This document shows, piece after piece, positions 1 to 8,668 of a stretch of DNA of 39,778 nucleotides. Within the stretch, counting starts at the first letter, position 1. Every line of letters begins with the position of its first letter. The notes under the pieces are model-generated. The model did not search any database and had not been told where the DNA came from. It saw only the letters and a program-made list of their open reading frames with translations. The position numbers and the translations under genes are program-made. This DNA comes from Chryseosolibacter sp040902445 (GTDB taxonomy: Bacteria; Bacteroidota; Bacteroidia; Cytophagales; Cyclobacteriaceae): positions 1 through 39,778 of the forward strand of contig JBBDXJ010000096.1 in assembly GCA_040902445.1 (NCBI GenBank), written 5' to 3'.

Positions 1-477
1 TTCCGGTTGCCTGTTACCGGTTGCCGGGTGGTGCAGCTAAATTTCACTTATGTGTTCTGGATAATTCAAAGGCCCGAAGCTTCAGGCGGAGCCCGGCGTG
101 TCGGATAAATAAGTTTTTCATAGATGTCGTGTAGTCGACACGCTTCAACCCACAAAAGATTTGGTTTCTACCATAAGGCCATCCCTACGGGATTGAACGG
201 AGCTATTCACCAACATCCACATCACTTCAGGCCCCATAAGGAACGGACGCCGTGAGAGATCATAGGTTTTTGGTTGCTGCTTAGTTAGACCCTGTTCGCC
301 TTCCGCGGGTTGCAATCTGTCGCGGCCGGTCAGTATTAAAAATTACCGGTCGCCCTAAATTAACTCAGGGATAACCCTCTTTGCTCGAGGAAGCCCATTT
401 TTATATATATATTTCAGAGCTTGAAAATGGATACATGGCGTAATCCCTTCAGGTTGAAATATTAAAATCTTTCTATA
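1..477. other. Gene-free left edge with repeat-like intergenic DNA
   Basis: No credible coding region is seen. The first 30 bases repeat the word CCGGTTGCC. A short hairpin lies near 130-145 (CGTGT paired with ACACG). Positions 165-330 have the look of an interspersed intergenic repeat: several GC-rich half-palindromic words in a row (CCATCCCTACGGGATT, CCGCGGGTTGCAA, GCGGCCGGTC). I recall similar words in intergenic DNA of Bacteroidota genomes but cannot confirm this here. A TATATTTC box near 408 could be a weak -7 element for the next gene. Confidence 0.4.
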
Positions 478-1383
478 ATGAAATCAACTGCCCTTCTAAC
501 GGCCTTTCTATTTGTTTTACAATACTTCCTTTCTGCTCAGCCGAAAGAGAAAAGTCAGCTCATAGCGAAAAACGCAAAAGTAACGCCTGTAGCTTCTGAT
601 TATAAATTCACCGAAGGGCCAGCTATCGCCCCCGACGGAAGTGTTTTTTTTACAGACCAGCCGAATAACCGGATTATGAAGTGGTCACCGGAGGGCGGGG
701 TGACAACCTACATGGAAAATGCCGGCCGGTCCAACGGACTTTATTTTGACAGGCAAGGCAACCTCCTCGCGTGTGCCGATGAGAAAAATGAGTTGTGGAT
801 GATTGATAAAAATAAAAAGGTCACGGTGTTGGTCAGCGACTATGAAGGCAAGAAATTAAATGGGCCAAACGACCTTTGGATAGATCCAAAAGGCGGAATA
901 TATTTTACCGACCCTTTTTACAAGCGCGATTACTGGACCCGCGCGGAGAAAGAGATCGCGAAAGAAAATGTCTATTACCTTTCTCCAGATAAGAAGACCT
1001 TAGTGATGGCTATGGATGTTTTCGTAACGCCAAATGGAATTGTAGGGTCCCCCGATGGTAAAACACTTTATGTGGCGGATATTGGCGACGGAAAAACCTT
1101 CTCTTTTCGTATTCAGCCCGATGGGTCATTATCCGAAAGCAAAATTTTCACCGCGATGGGATCGGATGGCATGACCATCGATAATAAAGGAAATGTATAC
1201 CTTACTGGCAAAGGCGTGAGTGTGTTTGATCCATCGGGAAAACAGATTGAGCACATTCCGGTTGAAGAGCCATGGACTGCCAATGTTTGTTTTGGAGGAA
1301 AAGATCAGAAAACACTTTTCATCACTGCATCGAAATCGGTGTATACTTTAAGAATGAAGGTGCGGGGAGTTGGAAATCGGTAG
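478..1383 (+). CDS. Exported SMP-30/gluconolactonase-family lactonase
   Basis: Predicted periplasmic sugar-lactone hydrolase of the SMP-30/gluconolactonase/LRE family, a six-bladed beta-propeller enzyme with one divalent metal. A Sec signal peptide covers residues 1-20, with a cut after SA before QPKEK. The four family metal ligands can be matched: Glu46 in FTEGPA, Asn131 in NGPNDLW, Asn186 in TPNGI and Asp230 in GSDGMT. The length of 301 residues is normal for the family with a signal peptide. The start at 478 follows an A/T-rich leader and directly gives the signal peptide. The gene stands alone, and converges on the Hsp20-like gene across a hairpin. The natural lactone substrate is unknown. 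The last residues (MKVRGVGNR) are a short extra tail. Confidence 0.88.
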   Translation: MKSTALLTAFLFVLQYFLSAQPKEKSQLIAKNAKVTPVASDYKFTEGPAIAPDGSVFFTDQPNNRIMKWSPEGGVTTYMENAGRSNGLYFDRQGNLLACADEKNELWMIDKNKKVTVLVSDYEGKKLNGPNDLWIDPKGGIYFTDPFYKRDYWTRAEKEIAKENVYYLSPDKKTLVMAMDVFVTPNGIVGSPDGKTLYVADIGDGKTFSFRIQPDGSLSESKIFTAMGSDGMTIDNKGNVYLTGKGVSVFDPSGKQIEHIPVEEPWTANVCFGGKDQKTLFITASKSVYTLRMKVRGVGNR

Positions 1384-1400
1384 AGGGAATTGTGTTAACG

Positions 1401-1432
1401 AAAAAAGTCTGACCGCAAACGCAGTCAGACTT
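1401..1432 (-). terminator. Rho-independent terminator of the Hsp20-like gene
   Basis: A perfect 9-bp stem (AAGTCTGAC at 1405-1413 and GTCAGACTT at 1424-1432) has a 10-base loop. Read on the minus strand it is followed by a run of six T. It starts six bases after the stop of the minus-strand gene, and may also stop transcription from the convergent lactonase gene. Confidence 0.85.
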
Positions 1433-1437
1433 AATGG

Positions 1438-1812
1438 TTATTCTACGATAGGTACTTTCCTGTTGTAGCCGTTTGATAATTCATTGAAGGGGAGTTTAAC
1501 TACCAGTTCATTTTCTTCGTAGGTAGCATTGATCCCCGGAATCTCAATAAAATACGGAAGAGTTTGTTTTACAACTTCCTTCGGCAGATACACTTTCTTT
1601 CCAGACAACTCCATCGGGATCACATAAAAAACCGACAATTGGTTATCATTGATCTCTACCTGGAGCATTTCTTTGCTTACGCCCGGGACACGAACCCTGA
1701 GTTCACGACTACCCGGTTGTTCGCGAAAAGAAAGGTAAGGTTCGCTCACACCGCCATTCAGGGTGTTGAGCATGTCTACCGTCGGTAGTAAATATTTGAA
1801 TTTGTTATTCAT
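1438..1812 (-). CDS. Hsp20/alpha-crystallin-like small chaperone
   Basis: Small protein of 124 residues with an alpha-crystallin-like core: RELRVRVPGVSKEMLQVEI, a NQLSVFY strand, and ENELVVKLPF near the C-terminus. This order of strands is that of Hsp20 holdases, which bind unfolding proteins in the cytoplasm. It is short for the family and lacks a long N-terminal arm, and the usual C-terminal I-x-I/V anchor is only approximated by KVPIVE. The start is fixed by a strong Shine-Dalgarno sequence six bases upstream. It is monocistronic, divergent from the OmpH-like gene and closed by a clear terminator. The fold assignment is fairly secure; activity as a chaperone is inferred. Confidence 0.75.
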   Translation of the reverse strand: MNNKFKYLLPTVDMLNTLNGGVSEPYLSFREQPGSRELRVRVPGVSKEMLQVEINDNQLSVFYVIPMELSGKKVYLPKEVVKQTLPYFIEIPGINATYEENELVVKLPFNELSNGYNRKVPIVE

Positions 1813-1818
1813 TACTTG

Positions 1819-1826
1819 CCTCCTTT
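1819..1826 (-). promoter_or_regulatory. Strong Shine-Dalgarno site of the Hsp20-like gene
   Basis: AAAGGAGG on the minus strand lies six bases before the ATG at 1812. Such a full anti-SD match is unusual in Bacteroidota, where most genes, including the others here, lack one. It supports the chosen start and suggests high or regulated translation. Confidence 0.75.
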
Positions 1827-1966
1827 GAACGGACTGTTAATCAATAGCCGTACCATTTTTCAGCGGTTGACAAAAAGGCTGGTGCACCGTCATAATTGCT
1901 AAGTTTCACGGGAACTAATTCGTTTTCAAGAAATTTTGGCCGCTTGTTTTATCAATTGCCATGGCC

Positions 1967-1997
1967 TTTAGGCCGTGGTGAAAAAGTATTACCTTTG
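1967..1997 (+). promoter_or_regulatory. Bacteroidota-type promoter of the OmpH-like gene
   Basis: TACCTTTG at 1990-1997 matches the Bacteroidota -7 consensus TAnnTTTG. A TTTA at 1967-1970, 19 bases upstream, can serve as the -33 element. The expected transcription start near 2004 lies just before the ATG at 2022, which argues against any coding start further upstream, such as 1896. Confidence 0.65.
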
Positions 1998-2021
1998 ACA
2001 TCTGTCAATAAATTCAAGGTG

Positions 2022-2558
2022 ATGAAAAAATTATTTTTGCTGGTTGCGCTAGCTGCCGGTTATTTTGCGCATGCTCAGTCTCCTCAGACTGCTGAGAACC
2101 GCGTGGGTTATGCCAATATGGAGTATATTATTACTCAGCTTCCCGATGTCAAGGAGATAGAGACCGAAATGAAATCGACGGAGACGCAATTGCGAACTCA
2201 GATCCAGGCCAGGTCACAGGAGGTCCAAAAGCAGTATACGGACTTCAACGAGAATATGAAGACCATGGTGGACACCGTACGTATTAACAAACAGCGCGAT
2301 CTCGAGAAGGCGATGGCAGACCTTGAACAGATGCAGCAGGATGCACAGGTGACCCTGCAGAACAAACAGAAATTATACATGGCTCCGGTATATTTGAAAG
2401 TCACCCGCGCCATCTCTGAGGTTGCAAAAGAAAATGGTTACGCCATTATTCTTACCGACAAGGTCAGCAATTACAGACTGCTTCTATATCAGTCCACCCA
2501 GTTGGATGTGTCAAACCTCGTGCTAGAAAAATTCGGCGTTACCCCGCCGGCTAAGTAG
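2022..2558 (+). CDS. OmpH/Skp-like periplasmic chaperone
   Basis: Protein of 178 residues with a Sec signal peptide (MKKLFLLVALAAGYFAHAQ, residues 1-19) and an OmpH/Skp domain. The first strand, VGYANMEYIITQLPDVKEIE, carries the typical G-Y-x-x-x-E-Y-I-x-x-x-L-P pattern. A long charged helical section (roughly residues 45-125) forms the coiled-coil arms, and the C-terminal part (AKENGYAIILTD) returns to the body strand. Skp proteins hold unfolded outer-membrane proteins in the periplasm. An upstream ATG at 1896 would add 42 residues without signal character and would lie before the predicted promoter, so the start at 2022 is preferred. The gene stands alone; Bacteroidota often carry several ompH paralogs. 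Confidence 0.9.
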   Translation: MKKLFLLVALAAGYFAHAQSPQTAENRVGYANMEYIITQLPDVKEIETEMKSTETQLRTQIQARSQEVQKQYTDFNENMKTMVDTVRINKQRDLEKAMADLEQMQQDAQVTLQNKQKLYMAPVYLKVTRAISEVAKENGYAIILTDKVSNYRLLLYQSTQLDVSNLVLEKFGVTPPAK

Positions 2559-3124
2559 GACTATGATTTGTGTGATTAAATGATTCTCATGATTAAATTC
2601 CAGAGGTGGTCTACACAAACTGTGTAGCTCGAAAAAAGCTTTCTGCGTCTTCACCTCACCCTAAATCAATCTCCTGAAGGAGAGGGACTTTTTCCGGCGC
2701 TAAAGCGATGGATGCTTTTCGAATATAGGTTGGTGTAAACAAAAACGTGCGACTTCAATAAAGTATTAGTAAGGGTGTTGACTTTATTCAATAAATAAGG
2801 CATTGGCGGCCTTGTGGAGGAATCATCCGGCATCGCAGGGACGGCATCATTATGCGTCTTTGTGAGTATCGGACGGGGACAGCGAATGAATCTGAAACTC
2901 GATTTTTCCTCTCCTTTAGGAGAGGCTGAAAAAGAGTAGGAATTAAAATGCGCATGTAGAAGGGTGAGGTGATTCGGAGCCGAAGCTTTTTTTAACGAGC
3001 CCATTTAGGGTGAGGTGAAGAAGAGAACGCTGACATGCGCGCGCGTTCAAGACCGATGTGTCATTGGCAATAGTGACCGTGCCGTTCAATACACTTCGAG
3101 GTGCCACCACAACTTATTCTACAA
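2559..3124. other. Gene-free region holding an inverted-repeat element
   Basis: No supported gene. A 112-residue open frame on the minus strand here has no recognisable domain or signal and is built from the repeat element, so it is not called. The region is dominated by the inverted repeat at 2649-3020 with its inner palindromes. Confidence 0.6.
2649..3020. repeat. 372-bp element bounded by perfect 18-bp inverted repeats
   Basis: CTTCACCTCACCCTAAAT at 2649-2666 is the exact reverse complement of 3003-3020. Just inside are two related small palindromes: CTCCTGAAGGAG near 2671 and CTCCTTTAGGAG near 2914. A further partial copy, AGGGTGAGGTGA, lies at 2961-2972, and a stem TTCGG/CCGAA follows it. 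No matching target-site duplication is seen outside the ends, and no transposase lies within. It could be a non-autonomous element, or two copies of a REP-like intergenic repeat in opposite orientation. Confidence 0.7.
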
Positions 3125-3493
3125 TTAGTTATTCTGAGTACCAAACTGTTTAACCCACCTGACCACCGGTCCGCTAACCAATAGCCCTATGATCAAACCG
3201 ATTACATCCGCCAGCATATCGAAGATATCAAAGCTGCGGCCTTCCACGAGTATCTGTAATACCTCGGTCAGGACACTGAATAGAACTCCAGCGGAGAAGA
3301 TCACAAAGAATTTAAATGGCTTTGCATGAAAATCATAACGCACGGCCAGCGCCCACATGGCGAACATGGCCATGTGTATTAATTTGTCATAGCCGCCAAT
3401 GTTAACGTCAGGGAGATTACTTCCGGGAATCAAAACTGCGATAATGATTAAAATGGAAACAAAAACAGTGGCGTACTTCATTCGTGATTGCAA
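3125..3493 (-). CDS. VanZ-like integral membrane protein
   Basis: Membrane protein of 122 residues with four hydrophobic segments: residues about 8-24, 38-50, 62-80 and 94-110. The pattern DKLIHMAMFA after the first segment, and TEVLQ...GRSFDIFDMLADVIG before the last, are the conserved parts of VanZ-like proteins. The name comes from teicoplanin resistance, but most family members have no known function, and nothing here points to resistance. An internal ATG at residue 5 (MKYATVF) is an alternative start. It lies downstream of the CHAT operon on the same strand, but the 250-base gap with a hairpin makes co-transcription doubtful. Confidence 0.8.
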   Translation of the reverse strand: MQSRMKYATVFVSILIIIAVLIPGSNLPDVNIGGYDKLIHMAMFAMWALAVRYDFHAKPFKFFVIFSAGVLFSVLTEVLQILVEGRSFDIFDMLADVIGLIIGLLVSGPVVRWVKQFGTQNN

Positions 3494-3601
3494 AAATAAC
3501 AGTAAAACTAATACAAGGAACTATTGATGCCCGGAAGTTGTAATACCCCACATTTGGGAAATGATTTGATAAGACTATTAACTGGAGTTACGTGTGTTAA
3601 C

Positions 3602-3625
3602 GTCGATAGTCGATGGACTATCGAC
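3602..3625. repeat. Perfect 10-bp hairpin in the gap after the CHAT gene
   Basis: GTCGATAGTC (3602-3611) and GACTATCGAC (3616-3625) pair perfectly around the loop GATG. It is followed by a doubled CCATGGA word. No T-run follows on either strand, so it is not a classical terminator, though it could protect a 3' end or stop transcription in another way. It belongs to the word-like intergenic repeats seen elsewhere in the window. Confidence 0.6.
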
Positions 3626-3744
3626 CATGGACCATGGACTTAAGTGGTGTGCCTTGGCGAAGAAATTGGGTATTGGATAGGTATGCAATACTAAGAGAGT
3701 TTACCTTTCCAAGGTGGTTAATGATTTGGACTGCCTGATTTTAA

Positions 3745-6618
3745 TTATTTAACATGGCCATTCCCTACCAGGATAAAGGGAGCCCAGAAAAAAGGATTGT
3801 CGATCGTTTTGATGTTAATGGACGATGTCAGCTTACTGACATCCACAGACCGGAAGTTTCTGTTTGCAGGGGTATCCATCTTCTTGTGGATGAGGTCGCG
3901 TTGCGCCAGGCACAGGGCCTGTGCTGCTGTGCTGCCTGAATTCATATATTGATGAAAGCGTGTCATCAGCAACGCCGTTGAACTGTCTTCAACTTTCCAG
4001 AGACTTACCAGAACGGCTGCGGAACCCGCATAGATAAAAGCGCGGCTTAATCCCACTAATTCATCTCCTTCACTTAATTCGCCCAGTGCGGTTTCGCATG
4101 CACTTAAAGTCACGAAGCGGCTCTTTATATCGAGCGCGAATATTTCACGCACCGTTAATTTGCCGTCATCCTGTTCCGTTGGAGACATTAAAAGGTATGA
4201 ATATACCGGCTCCTGCTCGTTGAAAATACCATGCGTAGCGATATGGACATAGTCGAACTTTTGAATGTTATTTTTTATGTACGTTTCCTCGCAGGAGGCG
4301 CCGTATTTGCTTTCAAACTCTGTATACAACTGCGATAACAAATTCACTTCGGCTTTTGTACCTGGGAGACTCGTGTGCTTACCAATGGTCAGATCCGCCA
4401 GTGCCATCCCAAGGAAAGCTGCACCTGGTTTTGTCTGGCGCTGCTGGCAATAATAGAAAATAGAAGAAGCTGGAGCGTATGTGATAAAGAACTCTTCCAC
4501 CAGAAACGAATTTTTATCTGAGAGCAAGGCCTGATATGGCAAAAAGTGGAGGCTGCGGTGGGGAATGATGACGAGGTTCTTGTATCCGCTGATCTTTTCT
4601 TTTATAGGGGAGATCAAAAGTTCATGCAATTGTTTCAGACTTTTTTGAGTCATATTGATATCCTGAAAAGAAATTCCGTTGCGACATCCTTTTAACAGTC
4701 GCTGTAGATCCTTCTTGTTGACAGGAACCGTTTTCGAAGAGATCTCGTCTTTAGTCAATACCCAGATGATCAGCGATTCGTCGCTCATCCAGTATTCCAC
4801 AATAGCTGTTGAAGCATCAAGACTTTGCTGGATATCTCCTATCGCCGGCGGCTCTACATTGATGACCGTGGAATAAGCAGGATTATTCAATTTTATCGAG
4901 GAGATCACGTGATCAAATTCGCGATACGTACGCTCCAGTTCTTCCGCAATGAGTCTTTCGGTCTGCACGTCATCAGACACGTTTTGTTGTTTGGCCAGTT
5001 GCTGGATCTTTAAACGCAGCAGTTGCTCTTTTTCAAGTAACGCGGTATCTGCAATGTCTTTCGGTTCGATCTTTTTATTGCCCAACATATCGAGGAACGT
5101 CCGCGACCGTGACTGTTCATTGTAGCCAAAAGCTTCGCGAACAGATTGTTCGGCGGTGAGACCATTTATTTTATTGTTCAGCAGTAAAAGGATCAGCCGG
5201 TCATATACCTCCACCTTTGCGTTGGCAAACAAGGTCTTAAATTCTTCAATGGAGATATTGCCCCGCATATTGTCAATGATGACAATGGCTTTTTTGTAGG
5301 ACTGATAGGCGGAATCAAATAGGCCGATACTTTCTTCAATCGCTCCCTTTCGCAGTTTGATCTGCCACGCAAGATCGGGTTGGACAGTCAATGCCTCTGC
5401 TTTTGCGAGGTGCTTCGTTGCGAGGGAATAATTTTTTTTCCTGGAATAAATTTTTGCCATCTCCAGATCTGCTTTCGCCATGCCTTCATTGCTTCCGGCT
5501 TTTTTGAATGCTTCATACGCGGTGGAGAACATGATCAGCGCGCTGTCAAGGTGGGTATTCTGGGCGCGTAGCTCACCTAATCTCAAACTCACAAGGGCCG
5601 TGCCCATGGTTGCTCCTGATTTGGAATAATAGTGGTAAGCTTTTTGGGCGTCAGCGAATCGCATATTGGCGGAGGGAATAAATCCGAGGGTATCGGCATC
5701 CATGTTCAGTTTGATGGAGATCGCTTTTTGATAAAAGTATTCCGCCTTAACCGGGTCCCCCAGCTTTTGGTAGGCATCTCCCATGCGCATATACATCATT
5801 ACCATCTGCGGTTTGATCTGTGATTTTTCCGCCTGCCCGATCGCCAGCATTTTATGGCGGATACCTTTTTCAGATTCTCCCTGCAAAAAATAGACTTCGC
5901 CTAATGCCTGGTGCTGTCGCGCTGTATTTAATGCTTGTTGGCGCGATATCTCCTCTGAAGCCGTCAGGTTTTTGATGGCTTCCTCCAGATTACCTCTGTC
6001 GCGGTGAACGATACCCAACAACAGATTGCACTCGATCAGACCCGCGGTCTCATCGGGAATGTTGGCGTAAATAGCGAGTGCTTTCCTTCCAAAATCATCA
6101 GCATCCTTAAAATTTCCGAGTGTGAGATGGACCTGCGCAAGTGAGAGGTAGGTGTCGGCCAGTGAAGTTTTTTTTATGTCCTTCGCACTTTTATCCATCC
6201 CTTCGTTGCGACTAAGCGATTTATTTAAGTACCGCATCGCCTCCGGATAATCTCCCATGTATGCTTTTACTACTCCGAGCTCGCGATAATCGTCAATTAC
6301 TTCCAGCGTATTGGCGGAAATTGTTGAATCAATGGCCAGTGCTTTTTTTAAATACGAAAATGATTCGCGGTATTTTCCCTGCGTTGAATATGCATGTGCA
6401 AGCTTTCTGCTGACATCAGCTTCTTGCGAAGGGTTGCGGTACAATCCCAATTGAGGGCTGACCTTCAAATATTCCTCATAATGACGTATGGCTTCCTCAT
6501 AGCGATTCTCGTTATTCATCCGATCTCCCTGTTGGATGGACTGGGTGGCAATGATGGCGGGGGTGGTACACGCCACCGCAATGGAAAGCATTAAAGAAAT
6601 TAAAACTCGTCCCGACAT
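3745..6618 (-). CDS. TPR-CHAT protein, predicted caspase-like protease
   Basis: Protein of 957 residues. The N-terminus is hydrophobic (residues about 4-25) and ends in SIAVAC, which could be a poor lipobox or a Sec signal. About ten tetratricopeptide-like helical repeats fill residues 30-450, followed by a charged helical linker at about 520-580. The C-terminal CHAT domain (about 640-955) has the caspase-like dyad His796 in HIATHG and Cys841 in SACETALG, then the conserved GDELVGLSRAF, the VSLWKV strand and the terminal NPFFWAPFILVG. CHAT proteases cut protein partners recognised through the repeats. The start codon overlaps the stop of the upstream barrel gene by one base (TAATG), so translation is probably coupled. 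It is the last gene of a four-gene operon with two outer-membrane barrels and a Reg_prop lipoprotein. If exported, it works outside the cytoplasm, unlike CHAT effectors of defence systems. Confidence 0.9.
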   Translation of the reverse strand: MSGRVLISLMLSIAVACTTPAIIATQSIQQGDRMNNENRYEEAIRHYEEYLKVSPQLGLYRNPSQEADVSRKLAHAYSTQGKYRESFSYLKKALAIDSTISANTLEVIDDYRELGVVKAYMGDYPEAMRYLNKSLSRNEGMDKSAKDIKKTSLADTYLSLAQVHLTLGNFKDADDFGRKALAIYANIPDETAGLIECNLLLGIVHRDRGNLEEAIKNLTASEEISRQQALNTARQHQALGEVYFLQGESEKGIRHKMLAIGQAEKSQIKPQMVMMYMRMGDAYQKLGDPVKAEYFYQKAISIKLNMDADTLGFIPSANMRFADAQKAYHYYSKSGATMGTALVSLRLGELRAQNTHLDSALIMFSTAYEAFKKAGSNEGMAKADLEMAKIYSRKKNYSLATKHLAKAEALTVQPDLAWQIKLRKGAIEESIGLFDSAYQSYKKAIVIIDNMRGNISIEEFKTLFANAKVEVYDRLILLLLNNKINGLTAEQSVREAFGYNEQSRSRTFLDMLGNKKIEPKDIADTALLEKEQLLRLKIQQLAKQQNVSDDVQTERLIAEELERTYREFDHVISSIKLNNPAYSTVINVEPPAIGDIQQSLDASTAIVEYWMSDESLIIWVLTKDEISSKTVPVNKKDLQRLLKGCRNGISFQDINMTQKSLKQLHELLISPIKEKISGYKNLVIIPHRSLHFLPYQALLSDKNSFLVEEFFITYAPASSIFYYCQQRQTKPGAAFLGMALADLTIGKHTSLPGTKAEVNLLSQLYTEFESKYGASCEETYIKNNIQKFDYVHIATHGIFNEQEPVYSYLLMSPTEQDDGKLTVREIFALDIKSRFVTLSACETALGELSEGDELVGLSRAFIYAGSAAVLVSLWKVEDSSTALLMTRFHQYMNSGSTAAQALCLAQRDLIHKKMDTPANRNFRSVDVSKLTSSINIKTIDNPFFWAPFILVGNGHVK

Positions 6619-7589
6619 TAGAAAGTATATTGTATGATCAGAATGTATCCGGGGTCAGCGGCGACATTATTGCCTTTTATGGGGATCATTACTCCCTGGT
6701 CAAATCTCAACCGCTTTAACTGAAAACTGATACCGGGAAGATACTGAAGCAACCAACCTTTTTCACCGAGTTCCTCGCCGTTTAATTTGTCTTTCTGGAT
6801 TTGCATTACGTCCAGGATATTTTTGAAGGCGATCCAGTCATTAACATGAAAATTAAAAGATCCCGAAATATCAAGTAGACTGCCATTGCGGTATTTAACT
6901 TCCGGCTGATCTATGGCTACCACTTTGGAAGATTCGGTTCTGTACTTGTATGCAGCGCTGATGCTGTAGACAAATGGATATTTGATCTGGCGTAACCGCA
7001 CCACGGTATTGATGGCAATTTCTCCCTGTCCCGTGGGTCGGTGGAAAGTATTGGGATCGTCATCATCATCGTCGACGACATTTTTTTCTCCCGTGGGGAA
7101 ACTGGCCGTTACAAATGCTGCCAGTGCCGGCCTGGTTACAGTTTCCTGTATAAGTTGGTACCCAAGGGTAAGGTCGACGTCGCCTATGCCGTTGGCTTGG
7201 GTTTTCCACTTTCTGGGATAAACGTACTGTTCGTTAAAGTCCATGGGCAGTTCGTAAACCATTGACTGATAAATATTATCCCTCACATATGGAACGGCCA
7301 CTTCTACCATGAGGCGATCTGAGATTCCATATTGTCCGTAAAGAGAAAATGAAAAAGTACTTCCCCAGATATTGCCGGGTAGAGATTGCTTTTTAGAGTC
7401 TAGGAAGATCTTATCGATGACGTTGTACCAGGTGGAAAGACCTGCCCGGAAAAAACCTTTATAAAGTGTAACAGGTTCTGTAACGATGGTTTGCTGTTTT
7501 CGTTCCGTGGGTGAAACCTGTTCCTGTACCTGAGCCAGACCTAATGACTGCAGACAGACTAAGCAAAGAAGGATAATATACTTTTGCAT
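6618..7589 (-). CDS. Predicted outer-membrane beta-barrel protein (first of two)
   Basis: Protein of 323 residues with a Sec signal peptide at residues 1-20 (ending GLAQ) and alternating amphipathic strands to the end. The last residue is Phe in IIQYTF, as in the beta-signal recognised by the Bam complex. It resembles the broad group of barrel proteins around the Phenol_MetA_deg family (for example FPTGEKN and FHRPTGQGE), which has no single function. A run of six Asp (residues 173-178) lies in a predicted loop and may bind calcium. It sits nine bases after the upstream barrel gene and overlaps the CHAT gene by one base, so these genes are almost certainly expressed together. Specific function unknown. 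Confidence 0.75.
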   Translation of the reverse strand: MQKYIILLCLVCLQSLGLAQVQEQVSPTERKQQTIVTEPVTLYKGFFRAGLSTWYNVIDKIFLDSKKQSLPGNIWGSTFSFSLYGQYGISDRLMVEVAVPYVRDNIYQSMVYELPMDFNEQYVYPRKWKTQANGIGDVDLTLGYQLIQETVTRPALAAFVTASFPTGEKNVVDDDDDDPNTFHRPTGQGEIAINTVVRLRQIKYPFVYSISAAYKYRTESSKVVAIDQPEVKYRNGSLLDISGSFNFHVNDWIAFKNILDVMQIQKDKLNGEELGEKGWLLQYLPGISFQLKRLRFDQGVMIPIKGNNVAADPGYILIIQYTF

Positions 7590-7598
7590 GACCAGTAT

Positions 7599-8660
7599 TT
7601 AAAATGGAAAGAAGTTATAGATCACGGATGTTTGGAATCCAAAAGGCGCCTCGTAACTTTTTCCGGCTACGGAAAAGTTGATTCGTTCCCGCAACCACAG
7701 TTTTGGTGTTACAATAATTTCAAACCCCGGAGAAACCATCGTGACCGATTGCTCTGGCAATGCAATCTTAAGATCCTCAAGTGAGGACGTCCATCCGTTG
7801 GAGGACATGTATCCTGACACATTGAGGAAAATATCGAACCAGGGCAAGGGTTGGTATTCGATTTCCGCGAAGTAAGAATATGAATCCGGCAGACGGTAAG
7901 TAAATGGATCTTGTCTGTACTCAAATTCATCATTGAAGTTCAATTGGTGTTGCCACTCAAAACTCTTCCCGTCTTTTAAGCCATGCTGGTAATCTACCCG
8001 GGTTGAGAAGGCCCATTTTGAAGTGCGATATTTAACCATTCCACCTACCTGGGCAACGGTAATTCCTTTGCCTAAAGGATAGTAATAGCGGTAAGTGAAG
8101 TTGTTCATCGCAGATCCGCCTTCATTGGAGAATTCAAAGGAGTGCTCGGGTTGCTTCGGTTCAAAGGAAGCCAGGGGTAAATTCACGCCCAACGTCACAG
8201 CCAGATCAATTTTTCGCGTTTTAAAAGGTGCGCGGACATCTACACCGAGAAAAAGATCTTCAAGACCTGAGTATTCGGTCAACACATCCTGCATCACTAC
8301 CGGCTCAGGTTCGTTCGGAAAAATATACCGGGTTTGCGCCCGAAGAACATTACTGGATTGTGCAATTGCCGCATTAAATTGAATAAAATCATTAATACCG
8401 TATTTGATATCCAGGTTAAAACGATGGCGCACGCTGGACAGTCCTTCATCCCTTAACTTGATCGCATCGCCCTCTGTGTTGAACCTTTTGGAAATAATGG
8501 AGAGTCCGTACCCGCCCGTAATACGAAGTTGTCGTGCGTGCAGAGTGATCGGGCGGTCGATCGATCGTTCATTTGCCAAAATGGAATCTCCTGAAAAAGT
8601 CTGAGCCAGTAAGACAGCCATCGGGCAAAGAATAAAAAACGAGAGTAGATATACTTTCAT
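7599..8660 (-). CDS. Predicted outer-membrane beta-barrel protein (second of two)
   Basis: Protein of 353 residues starting at ATG 8660, which gives the signal peptide MKVYLLSFFILCPMAVLLAQ. An upstream in-frame ATG at 8723 would overlap the previous gene and add 21 polar residues, so it is not used. The rest is rich in alternating strands with aromatic girdle residues, and the chain ends in VIYNFFPF with a terminal Phe, typical of outer-membrane barrels. I see no enzyme motif. The gene starts eight bases after the Reg_prop gene ends. It is longer than and clearly different from its barrel neighbour, so the two may form a hetero-complex or serve different steps. Role inferred only from context. 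Confidence 0.72.
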   Translation of the reverse strand: MKVYLLSFFILCPMAVLLAQTFSGDSILANERSIDRPITLHARQLRITGGYGLSIISKRFNTEGDAIKLRDEGLSSVRHRFNLDIKYGINDFIQFNAAIAQSSNVLRAQTRYIFPNEPEPVVMQDVLTEYSGLEDLFLGVDVRAPFKTRKIDLAVTLGVNLPLASFEPKQPEHSFEFSNEGGSAMNNFTYRYYYPLGKGITVAQVGGMVKYRTSKWAFSTRVDYQHGLKDGKSFEWQHQLNFNDEFEYRQDPFTYRLPDSYSYFAEIEYQPLPWFDIFLNVSGYMSSNGWTSSLEDLKIALPEQSVTMVSPGFEIIVTPKLWLRERINFSVAGKSYEAPFGFQTSVIYNFFPF

Positions 8661-8668
8661 AGTTCTGC

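Noticed and set aside
2666..3004. Minus-strand frame of 112 residues
   Set aside because: It lies within the inverted-repeat element, has no domain or signal and its coding pattern is explained by the repeat.
3745..6618. CRISPR-linked or gasdermin-linked CHAT defence protease
   Set aside because: No CRISPR array, Cas, gasdermin or other defence gene is in reach, and the neighbours are envelope proteins.
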